A stretch of 64,000 nucleotides of DNA, taken from NCBI RefSeq assembly GCF_009674725.1, contig NZ_WKKH01000004.1, positions 163,169 to 227,168 of the forward strand, in the 5' to 3' direction. The notes below the pieces were generated by a model that made no database searches, was not told the origin of the DNA, and saw nothing but the letters and a program-made list of their open reading frames with translations. Below, one piece after another: positions 52,421 to 61,521 of this stretch. Position numbers and translations under genes: made by a program. This DNA comes from Pedobacter petrophilus. GTDB taxonomy: Bacteria > Bacteroidota > Bacteroidia > Sphingobacteriales > Sphingobacteriaceae. Numbering within the stretch: the stretch's first letter is position 1; every line of letters starts with the position of its first letter.

Positions 52421-52436
52421 TTTATATTATTTTGGG

Positions 52437-52444
52437 CAAAAGTA
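52437..52444 (-). promoter_or_regulatory. Candidate -7 box of dedA
   Basis: TACTTTTG on the minus strand, exact TAnnTTTG, 16 bases before the TTG start. Confidence 0.45.
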
Positions 52445-52492
52445 TGAATATGAAAGCGATTAACTGTTTTTTTATAGCAATAATCTTTTGTA

Positions 52493-53191
52493 TTAATTAT
52501 TAGCAATCACTCGCTTTTGAAGATCACCTGCCTTTGTACCATCAATCAATACCACGTAGGTTTTACCTTTTATTACCGTTGTAGCATCAATTACCGTAAC
52601 AGCTGGTGGAGGGTTAGTGAGCGTTGGCGTAGTAAGCGCGAAGGAAATTTTAGTTAGTTTATCTACCTTTATTGTCTTTTCTATGATATCATTGTAGTTC
52701 ATTGTAAATCTTCCGAAACTGGCTCCTTCATCTGTTATAATCACAGGAGAGGTTAACGTATAACCTAAATGCATAAATACAAGTTTGGCAACGGTGGTAT
52801 CAACTCTAACCTGATCTTCTTTAAAGATCAAGCTAGGAGGCGCTGTAGGCGTTTTCCTGGTTAGAAACACTGAATAATTTCTGCCTATCTCCAGTCGTTG
52901 ATTATCGAGACTTGCCAAATCGGTTGTTCCATCAATATTTCTTGATGTTATTTTGTAAGTGGAATCTCCGGCTACAACAACATAACTGCTGTTAGAACCC
53001 GTTACCGTAGCGGAACCCAGCGGTCTGCCATTTTCAAAAAAGTTCTGTGTTGTATCTAAAGAAGAAGCATGAAAAACCCTGATTTTGGCATCCCCTTTAA
53101 TGAAATTGTCGTTTTTTATGCAAGAACTGATGAAAATAGTCGCGACAGCTAAAAGGAATAGTTTAGGAATTAAAAACGATTTTTTCTTCAT
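52493..53191 (-). CDS. DUF4397 lipoprotein
   Basis: A 232-residue lipoprotein from ATG 53191 (MKKKSFLIPKLFLLAVATIFISSC, lipobox Cys24); a Met 6 codons earlier would spoil the signal. The mature part has the DUF4397 pattern: KIRVFHASSLDTTQNFFENGRPLGSATV, RNYSVFLTRK and KLVFMHLGYT, with two beta-sandwich repeats. It is a close neighbour and paralogue of the next gene. DUF4397 proteins are surface or periplasmic proteins without known function. A small operon of two is likely. Confidence 0.8.
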   Translation of the reverse strand: MKKKSFLIPKLFLLAVATIFISSCIKNDNFIKGDAKIRVFHASSLDTTQNFFENGRPLGSATVTGSNSSYVVVAGDSTYKITSRNIDGTTDLASLDNQRLEIGRNYSVFLTRKTPTAPPSLIFKEDQVRVDTTVAKLVFMHLGYTLTSPVIITDEGASFGRFTMNYNDIIEKTIKVDKLTKISFALTTPTLTNPPPAVTVIDATTVIKGKTYVVLIDGTKAGDLQKRVIANN

Positions 53192-53250
53192 AAATATGTA
53201 TAAACACAATTAAAACGTAAAGATAGCAGAAACCATATTAAAACAGGCAA

Positions 53251-53925
53251 TTAATTATCTGTGATCACATGGGCCTGTAAAGTTGCAGCTGTATTGCCAC
53301 TAAACCAGACTGTATAAATTTTACCGGCTACAAAGTTGGAGTTATCTATGATTCTTGTTGTTCCGGAGCCTACAACGTTATAACTGAGGTTTAAATCTGC
53401 ATCAACAGAAAAATAGGCAGATGCATCTTTATACTGTAAACTGTTCACAAAGAGCGTTCCTGCCTGTACGCTAACGTTAATGCCAGTAGTAAAAAACGGG
53501 GTTAAATTGATGAGCTTAATTTTTGCTTTTCCGGCTTCAGTATTACTCAAATTGTCTTCGTAAGACAGAATCTCTTTAACACCTGCCCGGTTGCTGACTA
53601 AAAATGTGGTGTAAGTGATGGAAGGCGTATACTTTACGGCGCTTACTGTTTCCGGATTATTTGTGCTCATAAATTTCACACTTCTATCTCCTGATACCAG
53701 TTTTAAATAATCAGTAGATTCTGTGAAGGCCAGGGTTGCGTTAGAAACCTTTTCACCATCAATGGAGATATCCTGCACAGACACAGCCTGCACTGCATTT
53801 ACAAACTTCACTTTCGATTCGCCTTTTACCTCGGGATTTGGATCAGTTTTTTTACACGATGTAAATCCCGTAAACAGAATTACAGAAAGTAAGATGAATG
53901 TGAGGTGGTTAGAATAGCGTTTCAT
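53251..53925 (-). CDS. DUF4397 lipoprotein, paralogue
   Basis: A 224-residue lipoprotein with signal MKRYSNHLTFILLSVILFTGFTSC (Cys24, then KKTDPN). The mature part repeats the DUF4397 design: KVKFVNAVQAVSVQDISIDGEKVSN, YTTFLVSNRAG, KIKLINLTPFFTTGINVSV, and IYTVWFSGN near the end. It resembles the downstream gene in size, order and motif, so a tandem duplication is likely. It lies 59 bases upstream of it on the minus strand and 79 bases downstream of dnaN, with a terminator between. Confidence 0.8.
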   Translation of the reverse strand: MKRYSNHLTFILLSVILFTGFTSCKKTDPNPEVKGESKVKFVNAVQAVSVQDISIDGEKVSNATLAFTESTDYLKLVSGDRSVKFMSTNNPETVSAVKYTPSITYTTFLVSNRAGVKEILSYEDNLSNTEAGKAKIKLINLTPFFTTGINVSVQAGTLFVNSLQYKDASAYFSVDADLNLSYNVVGSGTTRIIDNSNFVAGKIYTVWFSGNTAATLQAHVITDN

Positions 53926-53947
53926 AAGCTGGTTTGGTTATAAACAT

Positions 53948-53976
53948 AAATGGCCTGGTCAAAAACCAAGCCATTT
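53948..53976 (-). terminator. Terminator after dnaN
   Basis: AAATGGCCTGGT (53948-53959) and ACCAAGCCATTT (53965-53976). Read as minus-strand RNA all 12 positions pair (one G-U); on the plus strand one pair is a C-A mismatch, so it suits the dnaN transcript. Confidence 0.55.
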
Positions 53977-54004
53977 TTAATATTTAAACTAAAACCTTAG
54001 TAGA

Positions 54005-55129
54005 TTAGTAGCTGTTGTTTAGCATTACCGGCATTACCAACATCAATACATCTTCATTTTCATCGTTCGTTTGAGGAATCAATAAACCTGCTCTATTTGG
54101 AGTGGAAAGTTCTAATGTAACCTCATCACCGCTTAGGTTAGTCAACATTTCGATCAGGAAACGTGCATTGAAACCTATTTCAAGATCTTCACCATCGTAC
54201 TGACAGCTTAAACGCTCATGAGCTTCGTTAGCAAAATCTAAATCTTCTGAAGAAATATTAAGTTCGCTACCATTGATTTTTAATCGTACCTGATGCGTGG
54301 TTTTGTTAGCAAAGATAACTACGCGACGAAGGGTATTTAAAAATAAACCCCTGTCTATCACTAATTTATTTGGATTATTCTGCGGAATTACTGCCTCATA
54401 ATCTGGGTAGCGCTCGTCTATTAAACGACACACTAAATTAATGTTATCAAACTTAAAGAAAGCACTTGTTGCATTGTAATCTACTGAAACGTTAATGTCT
54501 GTAGAGGGCAAAGCAGCTTTTAAAAGTGTTAATGCTTTTTTGGGGAGAATAAATGAGGTTGCCTTATCTGCCTTACTATCCATACGGCGGTAGCGAACCA
54601 GTTTATGCGCATCCGTTGCTACGAAAGTAATGTGCTGAGGCGATAACTGGCAAAATACACCCGTCATTGCCGGACGCAATTCATCGTTACTAACCGCAAA
54701 AATAGTTTTGGTAATGGCTTCAGTTAAAACCGATGCTGGCAAATTAACTGATGAGGCATTTTCTACCACCGGAATTTTAGGGAAATCATCACCATTTTCT
54801 CCACTCAACTTATATTTACCATCACCTGCGCTAATTTCGATGGCAAAAGTAGTGTCATCAATATTAAAAGCAATTGGTTGATCTGGTAATGTTTTAAGTG
54901 TATCTAATAAAATTTTCGATGGAACAGCCACTTTACCTTCTTCCTTTGACTCAACAGCTAATGAGGTGGTCATGCTGGTTTGTAAATCGGTAGCTGAGAT
55001 CGTTAAGTTTCCGTCTTTAATTTCGAAAAGAAAATTTTCTAGTATAGGTAAAACTGTACTGCTGCTGGAAGCACCATTTACAGTTTGCAGGTGTTTTAAT
55101 AAAGTTGATGTGGATACAATAAATCTCAT
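54005..55129 (-). CDS. dnaN: DNA polymerase III beta subunit (sliding clamp)
   Basis: A 374-residue protein with three clamp domains of about 120 residues. Landmarks: MRFIVSTSTLLKHLQTVNG, LPILENFLFEI, LTISATDLQTSM, VPSKILLDTLKTLP, and the closing MLVMPVMLNN with the hydrophobic cleft. The ring clamp holds polymerase on DNA. It lies directly downstream of gldG on the minus strand, a gene order (gldF, gldG, dnaN) common in Bacteroidota. It is not beside dnaA here, so the replication origin need not be near. A terminator follows. Confidence 0.97.
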   Translation of the reverse strand: MRFIVSTSTLLKHLQTVNGASSSSTVLPILENFLFEIKDGNLTISATDLQTSMTTSLAVESKEEGKVAVPSKILLDTLKTLPDQPIAFNIDDTTFAIEISAGDGKYKLSGENGDDFPKIPVVENASSVNLPASVLTEAITKTIFAVSNDELRPAMTGVFCQLSPQHITFVATDAHKLVRYRRMDSKADKATSFILPKKALTLLKAALPSTDINVSVDYNATSAFFKFDNINLVCRLIDERYPDYEAVIPQNNPNKLVIDRGLFLNTLRRVVIFANKTTHQVRLKINGSELNISSEDLDFANEAHERLSCQYDGEDLEIGFNARFLIEMLTNLSGDEVTLELSTPNRAGLLIPQTNDENEDVLMLVMPVMLNNSY

Positions 55130-55162
55130 GATATCATTTAGTCTTCTTCAAAAATATAAAAA

Positions 55163-56848
55163 TTATTTAGCGTACTTGTATTTACGGTAATAATGTTGAA
55201 AAATCGCAAAGAATATTAACAATACCAACGGAAACACAATATTTATAAATTGCCATTTGGTTTGTTCGAGCTTAATTTTCGTTTTATCGAGTAACCTGAT
55301 CTTTACTTCTTTATTTCTAAGCATAATCAGGTTATCATCATCAGTAAAATAATCTACAATATTCAGCAACAATGCTTTGTTTCCATAAGTTCGCTGGCTA
55401 TAGCGGTCAAAACCTAAAGGATAAGGTGAACCGTCTCTCTCCGAAACCTGATTCCGGAAAATATCGCCATCACCAAGCACGATCATTTTAGTGGACTTAC
55501 TGGTTGCATCCATTGTATAAGGCGATGCAATTGTAGCAGGTAATGGTCTGCCTGCAAAAACCGATGGAAAACTTCCTTCAAGCATTAAACCCACCTGTTG
55601 CGGCACACTTTGGAAAGATCTTGGATCCAGTTGTTCACTCACCATTTGTAAACTAAATGGCTTTGGCGTATTGTAAACCTTATTAAATGCAGAGGTGCTT
55701 AAAATGAAAGACTTCTTTACTCCCCTAACGCCAATACTATCTACCGTGCTCGGAAACTCGGCCTTCACGCCATCTAATTTCTTGACTACACTTTGGCTCG
55801 TATCCGGCAGCAAAACAGGATAAAAAATCCATGGTAATAATTCCATCTGACTTTGACCGCCGACAATACCGGTAGAAACGGGAATTTCAGCGCAGTTCGC
55901 AGGATCGGCAATTAAATTGTAATTGATTCTTGCACCATACATAAAGAGCATATCATCCAGATTCAGGTTGCTATTGGCGGCCAATTGTCCGTTTCTTCCC
56001 CTTAAACTATCCAGCTCTGCCTTCACCTGATCGATACTCCAAAGTACCCGACCGCCATTCATTACAAAGTAATTGATTTTATATTTCTGCGTTTCTGTGA
56101 AAGACTGAGTCGGCTTCGCTACGATGAGCATATTAAGCTTGTCTAAACCCGCTTTATCTATAGTATTTAAATTTACACGACCAACTTCATAACTACCGGA
56201 AAGGGTACGAATGGCATCACCCACCTGTAAATCATTCAGTTCACCATTTGATTCTGTAAATCCAATACGGGGATTTTTTCCTGCCATTACTTTCTTCAAA
56301 CTTGAAGTAAATACATATTCCAGGTTTTCAATTGCCCGGTTGATATTATCTTCGTAACTGCCTCTGGTATCTAAATTTTGAAAAAGTTTAACCGGGAATT
56401 CCTTATTATCAGTTTCGATCATGGCCATCGGATAAACCAGTTTTTGCGTTAATCCCGCATCGGTTTTAACACTTAAATTGGTCGCCTCAATACCCCTTTC
56501 ATATAAATTGTTGATTACTGTATCCTGATCTGACTGACTCAATCCGCCCAGGGGATCTACGAATACAATTTTTAAATTTCCGGTTGAATAAGCTTGATAA
56601 TCAGTTAGTACATCGTTCACAGCAGATTGAAGGTGTTTAAATGCTGGCGGCAATTCTCCATCCAAAAAAACTGTAACCCTAATCGGCTTTTTGTTGTTCG
56701 CCAGAATGGATTTGGTTTTTTCGCTCAACGTAAATCTCCGGTCTTCTGTAAAATCAAAACGATAGAATATATACTTCCCAAGAATATTAATGGCAATGAT
56801 TCCGATGATCAGTAAAATTATATTCAACCATTTCTTGTTCGCTCCCAT
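55163..56848 (-). CDS. gldG: Gliding-motility ABC transporter substrate-binding protein GldG
   Basis: A 561-residue protein with an N-terminal membrane helix (~9-28) after MGANKKWLN, a long extracytoplasmic ABC-auxiliary (DUF4350-like) region (RVTVFLDGELPPAFKHLQSAV, NPRIGFTESNGELNDLQVGDAIRTLSG, MIVLGDGDIFRN) and a C-terminal helix (~536-553) with a basic end. This is the GldG design. With GldA and GldF it forms an ABC transporter first tied to gliding, though homologues are widespread in non-gliding species. Its start overlaps the gldF stop by 1 base. Confidence 0.93.
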   Translation of the reverse strand: MGANKKWLNIILLIIGIIAINILGKYIFYRFDFTEDRRFTLSEKTKSILANNKKPIRVTVFLDGELPPAFKHLQSAVNDVLTDYQAYSTGNLKIVFVDPLGGLSQSDQDTVINNLYERGIEATNLSVKTDAGLTQKLVYPMAMIETDNKEFPVKLFQNLDTRGSYEDNINRAIENLEYVFTSSLKKVMAGKNPRIGFTESNGELNDLQVGDAIRTLSGSYEVGRVNLNTIDKAGLDKLNMLIVAKPTQSFTETQKYKINYFVMNGGRVLWSIDQVKAELDSLRGRNGQLAANSNLNLDDMLFMYGARINYNLIADPANCAEIPVSTGIVGGQSQMELLPWIFYPVLLPDTSQSVVKKLDGVKAEFPSTVDSIGVRGVKKSFILSTSAFNKVYNTPKPFSLQMVSEQLDPRSFQSVPQQVGLMLEGSFPSVFAGRPLPATIASPYTMDATSKSTKMIVLGDGDIFRNQVSERDGSPYPLGFDRYSQRTYGNKALLLNIVDYFTDDDNLIMLRNKEVKIRLLDKTKIKLEQTKWQFINIVFPLVLLIFFAIFQHYYRKYKYAK

Positions 56849-57573
56849 TATCGCTTCCCTCCCACTGTTAACCTGGTAAATAATAAAAACAGCATGGTAA
56901 AACTGAGAAAATATAATAAATCCCGGGTATCAAGCACTCCTCTGCTCATGGAAGTATAATGCTGATTAATACCGAAACTGGAAACATTACCTTGAATGCT
57001 TCCTAAAGCAGAAACCTGACTGGTATAATCAAAACCTAAAAAGGCAAAGGCACATAATGCGGCACAAACTACGAAGGCGATTACCTGATTTTTAGTTAAC
57101 GAAGAGGCAAAGATTCCTATTGCCGTAAAGGCGGCACCAAGAAAAAACAAGCCAATATAAGATCCGGTTACCGCTCCCGAATCGATATTCCCTTCTGGAA
57201 AACCCAGTTTTGATATCGAGTAATAATAAACCAATGTTGGGATTAAAGCAAAAAAAACCAAAACCAGGCTGGCCAGAAATTTAGCAAATATGATTTGCCA
57301 AAGCGTGATGGGCCGGGTGATCAAAAGTTCGTAAGTTCCTTCCCTGCGCTCTTCTGCGAAAGACCTCATGGTGATGGCCGGAATTAGAAACATGAATAAA
57401 TACGGCACCAAGCTAAAGAAACCACCCATTTCTGCATAGCCATAATCCAGAATAGAGGTATCGGGAAAGAACCAAAGCAATAGGCCAGATACCAGTAAGA
57501 AAATACCGATGGTAATATAGGCAACCATTGAACTTAAGAAACTGAATAACTCGCGTTTAAAAACTGCGTACAT
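56848..57573 (-). CDS. gldF: Gliding-motility ABC transporter permease GldF
   Basis: A 241-residue ABC-2-type permease with six helices. Landmarks: AVFKRELFSFLSSMVAYITIGIFLL, YLFMFLIPAITMRSFAEERREGTYELLITRPITLWQIIFAKFLASL, the conserved coupling region, and GAAFTAIGIFASSLTKNQVIAFVVCAALCA. It pairs with GldG downstream (stop and start overlap by 1 base) and with the ATPase GldA, which here is 1.5 kb upstream with two barrel genes between. The length is typical. Confidence 0.93.
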   Translation of the reverse strand: MYAVFKRELFSFLSSMVAYITIGIFLLVSGLLLWFFPDTSILDYGYAEMGGFFSLVPYLFMFLIPAITMRSFAEERREGTYELLITRPITLWQIIFAKFLASLVLVFFALIPTLVYYYSISKLGFPEGNIDSGAVTGSYIGLFFLGAAFTAIGIFASSLTKNQVIAFVVCAALCAFAFLGFDYTSQVSALGSIQGNVSSFGINQHYTSMSRGVLDTRDLLYFLSFTMLFLLFTRLTVGGKR

Positions 57574-57699
57574 ATGATGTTAAAATGCCGAAGTTAATTA
57601 AATATCCCTGCATATTAAAGGTGCTAAAGGGTTTAAGCCGCACTAAATGACATTTGTACATACGATCAGTAAATCGCAATCACTCGTTTTTTACGAAAA

Positions 57700-58398
57700 C
57701 TATAAAGAGAAACCAATCCCAGCAGAGAGTACCCTGTTTTTTTCCTGATGGGAATTAGCCGGACCTCCGATTATTGTTGTTAAACCAAGACCGTAACCTG
57801 CATGCAGATTAAAACCATTTTTCAGTTGATAACCAGCTAAAAAATTAAATCCAAAATCCCCTCTTTTAAAATCTTCATTATCCCCAAATTTAACATCAAA
57901 ATTTGTTGATTCATTAACAGATCGTCCGTTAGCGGTGGTAACTCCTTCATATTTTATTTTACCGCCTATTCCAAATCCATAATATGGGCCACCTCCAAAA
58001 AAGATTTTCCCGTTGCCGACATTAAAATTAAAAACTGCATTAACAGGGATTTCTAAATACATTATATTTACTTTATAAGAACCTTCGAAAATATATAAGT
58101 TTGGTCCGGGTTCGAAATTTGAATTATAAACATGGGCTTTGGCTCCTTTTCCAATTAATGCTAAGCCAGGTTGAACAGAGAACAAATCTGAAACAGGTAA
58201 ATCAACTGTACCGCCTAAATAGAAAGAGGTATTTGTTTTATAATCCGGTTCCGGACCATCATAAGCAGAGGCCCCACTATTAGCTGAAATGGTAGGGAAT
58301 GTAACACCGGCTTTAATGCCAAATTTAATTGGCTTGGTTTGAGCGAATGCAGAAACAAATATTGCCAGGAAGGATAGTGTAGTGAAGAGCTTTTTCAT
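57700..58398 (-). CDS. Outer-membrane beta-barrel protein
   Basis: A 232-residue protein with a signal peptide (~1-19, ends AFAQ) and a mature part of alternating strands: KFGIKAGVTFPTIS, FYLGGTVDLPVSDLFSVQPGLALIG, IMYLEIPVNAVFNFNVGNGKIFFGGGPYYGFGIGGK, FGFNFLAGYQLKNGFNLHAGYGLGLT and a final strand VLSAGIGFSL. This is the porin_2/OMP_b-brl_2 type of small barrel, with eight strands inferred. It lies on the minus strand between gldA and gldF. The function of these barrels is unknown. Confidence 0.82.
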   Translation of the reverse strand: MKKLFTTLSFLAIFVSAFAQTKPIKFGIKAGVTFPTISANSGASAYDGPEPDYKTNTSFYLGGTVDLPVSDLFSVQPGLALIGKGAKAHVYNSNFEPGPNLYIFEGSYKVNIMYLEIPVNAVFNFNVGNGKIFFGGGPYYGFGIGGKIKYEGVTTANGRSVNESTNFDVKFGDNEDFKRGDFGFNFLAGYQLKNGFNLHAGYGLGLTTIIGGPANSHQEKNRVLSAGIGFSL

Positions 58399-58487
58399 GT
58401 TTTTATAGTTGACAGAAAATTATGAAAAAAAACTGGAATTGAAAGAAATTTAGGTTAATTAAATACAAAAGACTCTATGTGCTATAT

Positions 58488-59021
58488 TTAAAAAACATAA
58501 GCAAGCCTAATTCCCACAAAGCCTTTAGCGTTTGTACGGTTTGCGCTGATAAGCTTATCATTTTGCCCAATCCAGCTTTCATACCTGATTCCGAAATCAA
58601 GCTTATCTTCGTTATTTAAGCTAAACTGATTACCAATACCTGGTGACCAAATCACCACTGTTTTCTGCCCGTCTTTTAGTGCTAACCCTGCCCCCAATTG
58701 CCCTTCTGCATAAAACGTTTCGCTTAAATAATATTTCAAGCCCGCTTTTAACGGCACATATGTTAAATCAGCAAGACGAAGGACTGACGCACGCTTTCCA
58801 AAAAAATTGGCGTAACCTCCGCTAATGCTAATGGCAAAATCTTTTGCAACAGGAAAGCTCGCCTTTACAGAAAAACCCAATCCGATTCCGGAAAGATTCG
58901 AGAAATTGCCCGACGGTAAATTGATTTCTGGTCCAAGGTCTATACCGGAAGTATTTTGTGCTTTCAATGTAAGGGAGGCAGATAAAATAAAAGCAGTAAT
59001 GATAAATGAAATTCTAAACAT
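58488..59021 (-). CDS. Small outer-membrane beta-barrel protein
   Basis: A 177-residue protein with signal peptide ~1-21 (ends LKAQ) and a barrel-like mature part: GIDLGPEINLPSG, GLGFSVKASFPVAKDFAISISGGYANFFG, VPLKAGLKYYLSETFYAEGQLGAGLAL, VIWSPGIGNQFSLN, KLDFGIRYESWIG and terminal VGIRLAYVF with the final Phe typical of outer-membrane proteins. About eight strands. It begins 3 bases after the gldA stop, so it is probably on the same transcript as the ATPase. Its neighbour at 57700 is a similar barrel. Confidence 0.8.
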   Translation of the reverse strand: MFRISFIITAFILSASLTLKAQNTSGIDLGPEINLPSGNFSNLSGIGLGFSVKASFPVAKDFAISISGGYANFFGKRASVLRLADLTYVPLKAGLKYYLSETFYAEGQLGAGLALKDGQKTVVIWSPGIGNQFSLNNEDKLDFGIRYESWIGQNDKLISANRTNAKGFVGIRLAYVF

Positions 59022-59024
59022 AAA

Positions 59025-59732
59025 TCAGGAGGTAAGTTTTCTGAAAATATCTTCAAGCGAATCTTGATTGTATGCTTTCTTGATCCCTTCCAAAGAGTTA
59101 TTGGCGACTATTTTGCCTTTACTAATAATGATGATATCGTCACAAATGGCTTCCACCTCCTGCATAATATGTGTGGAAATGATTACCGTCTTATTCTTGC
59201 CCAGTTCCTTAATCAATGCACGGATGTCTACCAACTGATTAGGATCCAGACCTGAAGTAGGCTCATCAAGAATTAGTACCTCTGGGTTATGAATAATGGC
59301 TTGTGCTAACCCTACCCGCTGGCGATAACCCTTAGATAACATCCCGATTTTTTTATGCTGCTCTGGTGTTAAGCCCACCAGTTTAATTACTTCTTCAATC
59401 CGCTTAGAAAGGTTACCAGGCGCATACGTTTCGCCAACAAAACCAAGAAACTCCTTTACATACATATCCGGATAAAGCGGCGTATTTTCCGGCAGATAAC
59501 CAATATTTTTTTTGGCTTCGATAGATTGGCTGACGATGTTTTTACCTGAAACCGATGCCGCCCCACTTGTAGGCGTTAAATAACCGGTAAGCATGCGCAT
59601 TGTGGTCGATTTCCCGGCGCCATTTGGCCCAAGAAAGCCTAAAATACGGCCTGGTCTTGCCTCAAAACTAATCGAATCAACGGCTTTTTGTCCATTGTAA
59701 TGTTTAGATAAGTTTTGAACTGAAATACTCAT
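59025..59732 (-). CDS. gldA: Gliding-motility ABC transporter ATPase GldA
   Basis: A 235-residue ABC ATPase. Walker A is GPNGAGKST (about 34-42), Q-loop region YLPENTPLYPDMYVKEF, signature MLSKGYRQRVGLAQA, Walker B VLILDEPTSGLDP, and the His-loop IISTHIMQEVEAI. These close relatives of GldA form an ABC exporter with GldF and GldG, which lie downstream on the same strand. Two outer-membrane barrels now separate them. The length is normal for a type-1 single domain. Assignment to GldA among ABC-2 ATPases depends on context, and is strong here. Confidence 0.88.
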   Translation of the reverse strand: MSISVQNLSKHYNGQKAVDSISFEARPGRILGFLGPNGAGKSTTMRMLTGYLTPTSGAASVSGKNIVSQSIEAKKNIGYLPENTPLYPDMYVKEFLGFVGETYAPGNLSKRIEEVIKLVGLTPEQHKKIGMLSKGYRQRVGLAQAIIHNPEVLILDEPTSGLDPNQLVDIRALIKELGKNKTVIISTHIMQEVEAICDDIIIISKGKIVANNSLEGIKKAYNQDSLEDIFRKLTS

Positions 59733-59829
59733 ATTTTAATGGTTTAAGCGCAATGAACAGTAGGTTTTTCAGAAAAGGCATAAGTTAAATCGCAGGGCTT
59801 GAAGCCGGGCATTATTAATATTTCTTATA

Positions 59830-60747
59830 TTAATTGATATAAGGTGAGGTAATCTTTTTATTATACCTGAACTTATTAAGCTGTTCTGATGCCTGCGGCA
59901 AATTATCCCCCGATAAAATATCTGCTCCATTATTTACTAAATGGTAATAGATATTTCTGGCCGGACTTGCAATGGCACTTTTGTCGATATTGCCCATTGT
60001 TCCCAATATAGTGGTGATTCCTTTTTGGTGTAAAAACTCATATAATGCCTGATCAGGTGCAGAGACCCCAACAAATGCGACAATTCTATTATTTGGAATG
60101 CCTAAATCATTAAGTCTTTTCAACTCTGATTTTTTCTGTACAGATGCTGAAATCATTAAATCTGGCGCCAGGCGATGAACTTCTTCCGCCTGATTTGCAT
60201 TATAGGTAATGATAATGGAATTACTTTCTACTTTATATTGCCTAACTTTTTCAATCACTTTCGCATAAGATACTCCTTTTTTCAGGTCGATTGTTAACAG
60301 TACTTTGCCCTTACTCCAGCTTAAAACACTATCTAACGTTGGGATTTTGAAACTTGTTTCGGTGCCTTTATCATCTTTCAGGTTAAGAGCTTTAAGTTCT
60401 TCGTAGGTATAATTTCCAATCGGGCCTTTTCCTGTTGAGGTTCGGTCCAGGTTATCATCGTGCATAATTACCATTACCGAATCTTTACTATAAGCAATAT
60501 CAAATTCGATCACCATTGGATTATAGGTCGTTGCATTTTCAAATGTCTCAATACAATTTTCCGGGAAGCCGGGCATTGGGCCACCCCGGTGTGCACTAAT
60601 TAATGGAAAACGATTTTCCGGTGTCCATTTCAGAAATTGATATAATTCTCCGGTATTATTAAATTTAATATGGTGTTGAACTTTTTCTTGCTTGCATGAA
60701 GAGAAAATTACCAGGAAACCCAAGAAAATGAGATGATGAAATTTCAT
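59830..60747 (-). CDS. Glycerophosphodiester phosphodiesterase-family lipoprotein
   Basis: A 305-residue protein with a lipoprotein signal (MKFHHLIFLGFLVIFSSC, Cys18). The TIM-barrel GDPD motifs follow: ISAHRGGPMPGFPENCIETF (His and Arg-Gly-Gly), VIEFDIAYSKDSVMVIMHDDNLDRTSTGKGPIG (Glu-x-Asp and His), and LTIDLKKG. These residues bind Ca2+ and the substrate in enzymes that cut glycerophosphodiesters to glycerol 3-phosphate. An outer-membrane or periplasmic anchor follows from the lipobox. A promoter with canonical spacing lies just upstream. It stands alone. Confidence 0.9.
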   Translation of the reverse strand: MKFHHLIFLGFLVIFSSCKQEKVQHHIKFNNTGELYQFLKWTPENRFPLISAHRGGPMPGFPENCIETFENATTYNPMVIEFDIAYSKDSVMVIMHDDNLDRTSTGKGPIGNYTYEELKALNLKDDKGTETSFKIPTLDSVLSWSKGKVLLTIDLKKGVSYAKVIEKVRQYKVESNSIIITYNANQAEEVHRLAPDLMISASVQKKSELKRLNDLGIPNNRIVAFVGVSAPDQALYEFLHQKGITTILGTMGNIDKSAIASPARNIYYHLVNNGADILSGDNLPQASEQLNKFRYNKKITSPYIN

Positions 60748-60751
60748 GGTT

Positions 60752-60781
60752 CAAAAGTAAGGTAAATTGTTTATTAGTCAA
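60752..60781 (-). promoter_or_regulatory. Promoter of glycerophosphodiesterase gene
   Basis: TTG at 60779-60781 (minus strand), a 19-base spacer and TACTTTTG at 60752-60759; the ATG follows 4 bases after the -7 box. Confidence 0.55.
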
Positions 60782-60888
60782 TTGTGAAATCGTTCATTAG
60801 GTGTTGATGGAGCTAATAGCGTGGAGCAGTAGCTTTTTATTTTGATTTTTTAGCTAAAAAATTTACCCGATTTTGAATATGAGTACAA

Positions 60889-61521
60889 TTAAGCAAATCC
60901 ATTTTTAATGGCAAAAACAGCCAACCCAACACGGGTTTTAAGCTCCAGCTTTTCGCATAACTGATCACGATAGCTTTCTACCGTTCGGGGGCTACAGAAC
61001 ATTTTATCGGCTATTTCTTTATAATTAAGTTCTGTAACGGTATATTTTAAAAACTCCTTTTCTCTTTCAGAAATTTTGATTTCAGCATCCTTTACTTTAT
61101 TTAAACTGGAAAAGATAATTTTAGAGGCCCAGTCAGGATAGAAAAAACCGTTAATATCTAGTTTTGTAAGTGCATTTTCCAACTCCATTGGGTGCGCATT
61201 TTTTAACAGATAGCCTTTAGCACCGTTGCTAACCATTTTAATAACACTTTTTTCTTCGCCCTGCATACTCAGCGCCATTACTTTTACATCCGGATAATGC
61301 TCCTTTAACCAGCTTACGGTTTCAAAACCATCCATAATGGGCATACTGATGTCTAAAAGTAAAATATCCGGAATTTTATTCCTGCGCTCAAATTTTTCAA
61401 TCAAATCTTTTCCATTTTCACAGACATAAATTACCTCAAAACCTGCAAAATTATTAATAATGCCTTGAAGTGCCTTTGCAATAAGGATATGATCATCAAC
61501 AATAACGATAGGTACTTTCAT
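60889..61521 (-). CDS. NarL/FixJ-family response regulator
   Basis: A 210-residue protein. Receiver domain 1-~125 with acidic pocket VDD (Asp9, Asp10), phospho-acceptor LLLDISMP (Asp57) and Lys of LLKN (~107). A LuxR-type helix-turn-helix follows at ~145-210 (ISEREKEFLKYTVTELNYKEIADKMFCSPRTVESYRDQLCEKLELKTR). It should bind DNA when phosphorylated by the histidine kinase upstream. It overlaps that gene by 4 bases. Target genes are unknown; the operon's own promoter region has a palindrome (63651). Confidence 0.93.
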   Translation of the reverse strand: MKVPIVIVDDHILIAKALQGIINNFAGFEVIYVCENGKDLIEKFERRNKIPDILLLDISMPIMDGFETVSWLKEHYPDVKVMALSMQGEEKSVIKMVSNGAKGYLLKNAHPMELENALTKLDINGFFYPDWASKIIFSSLNKVKDAEIKISEREKEFLKYTVTELNYKEIADKMFCSPRTVESYRDQLCEKLELKTRVGLAVFAIKNGFA

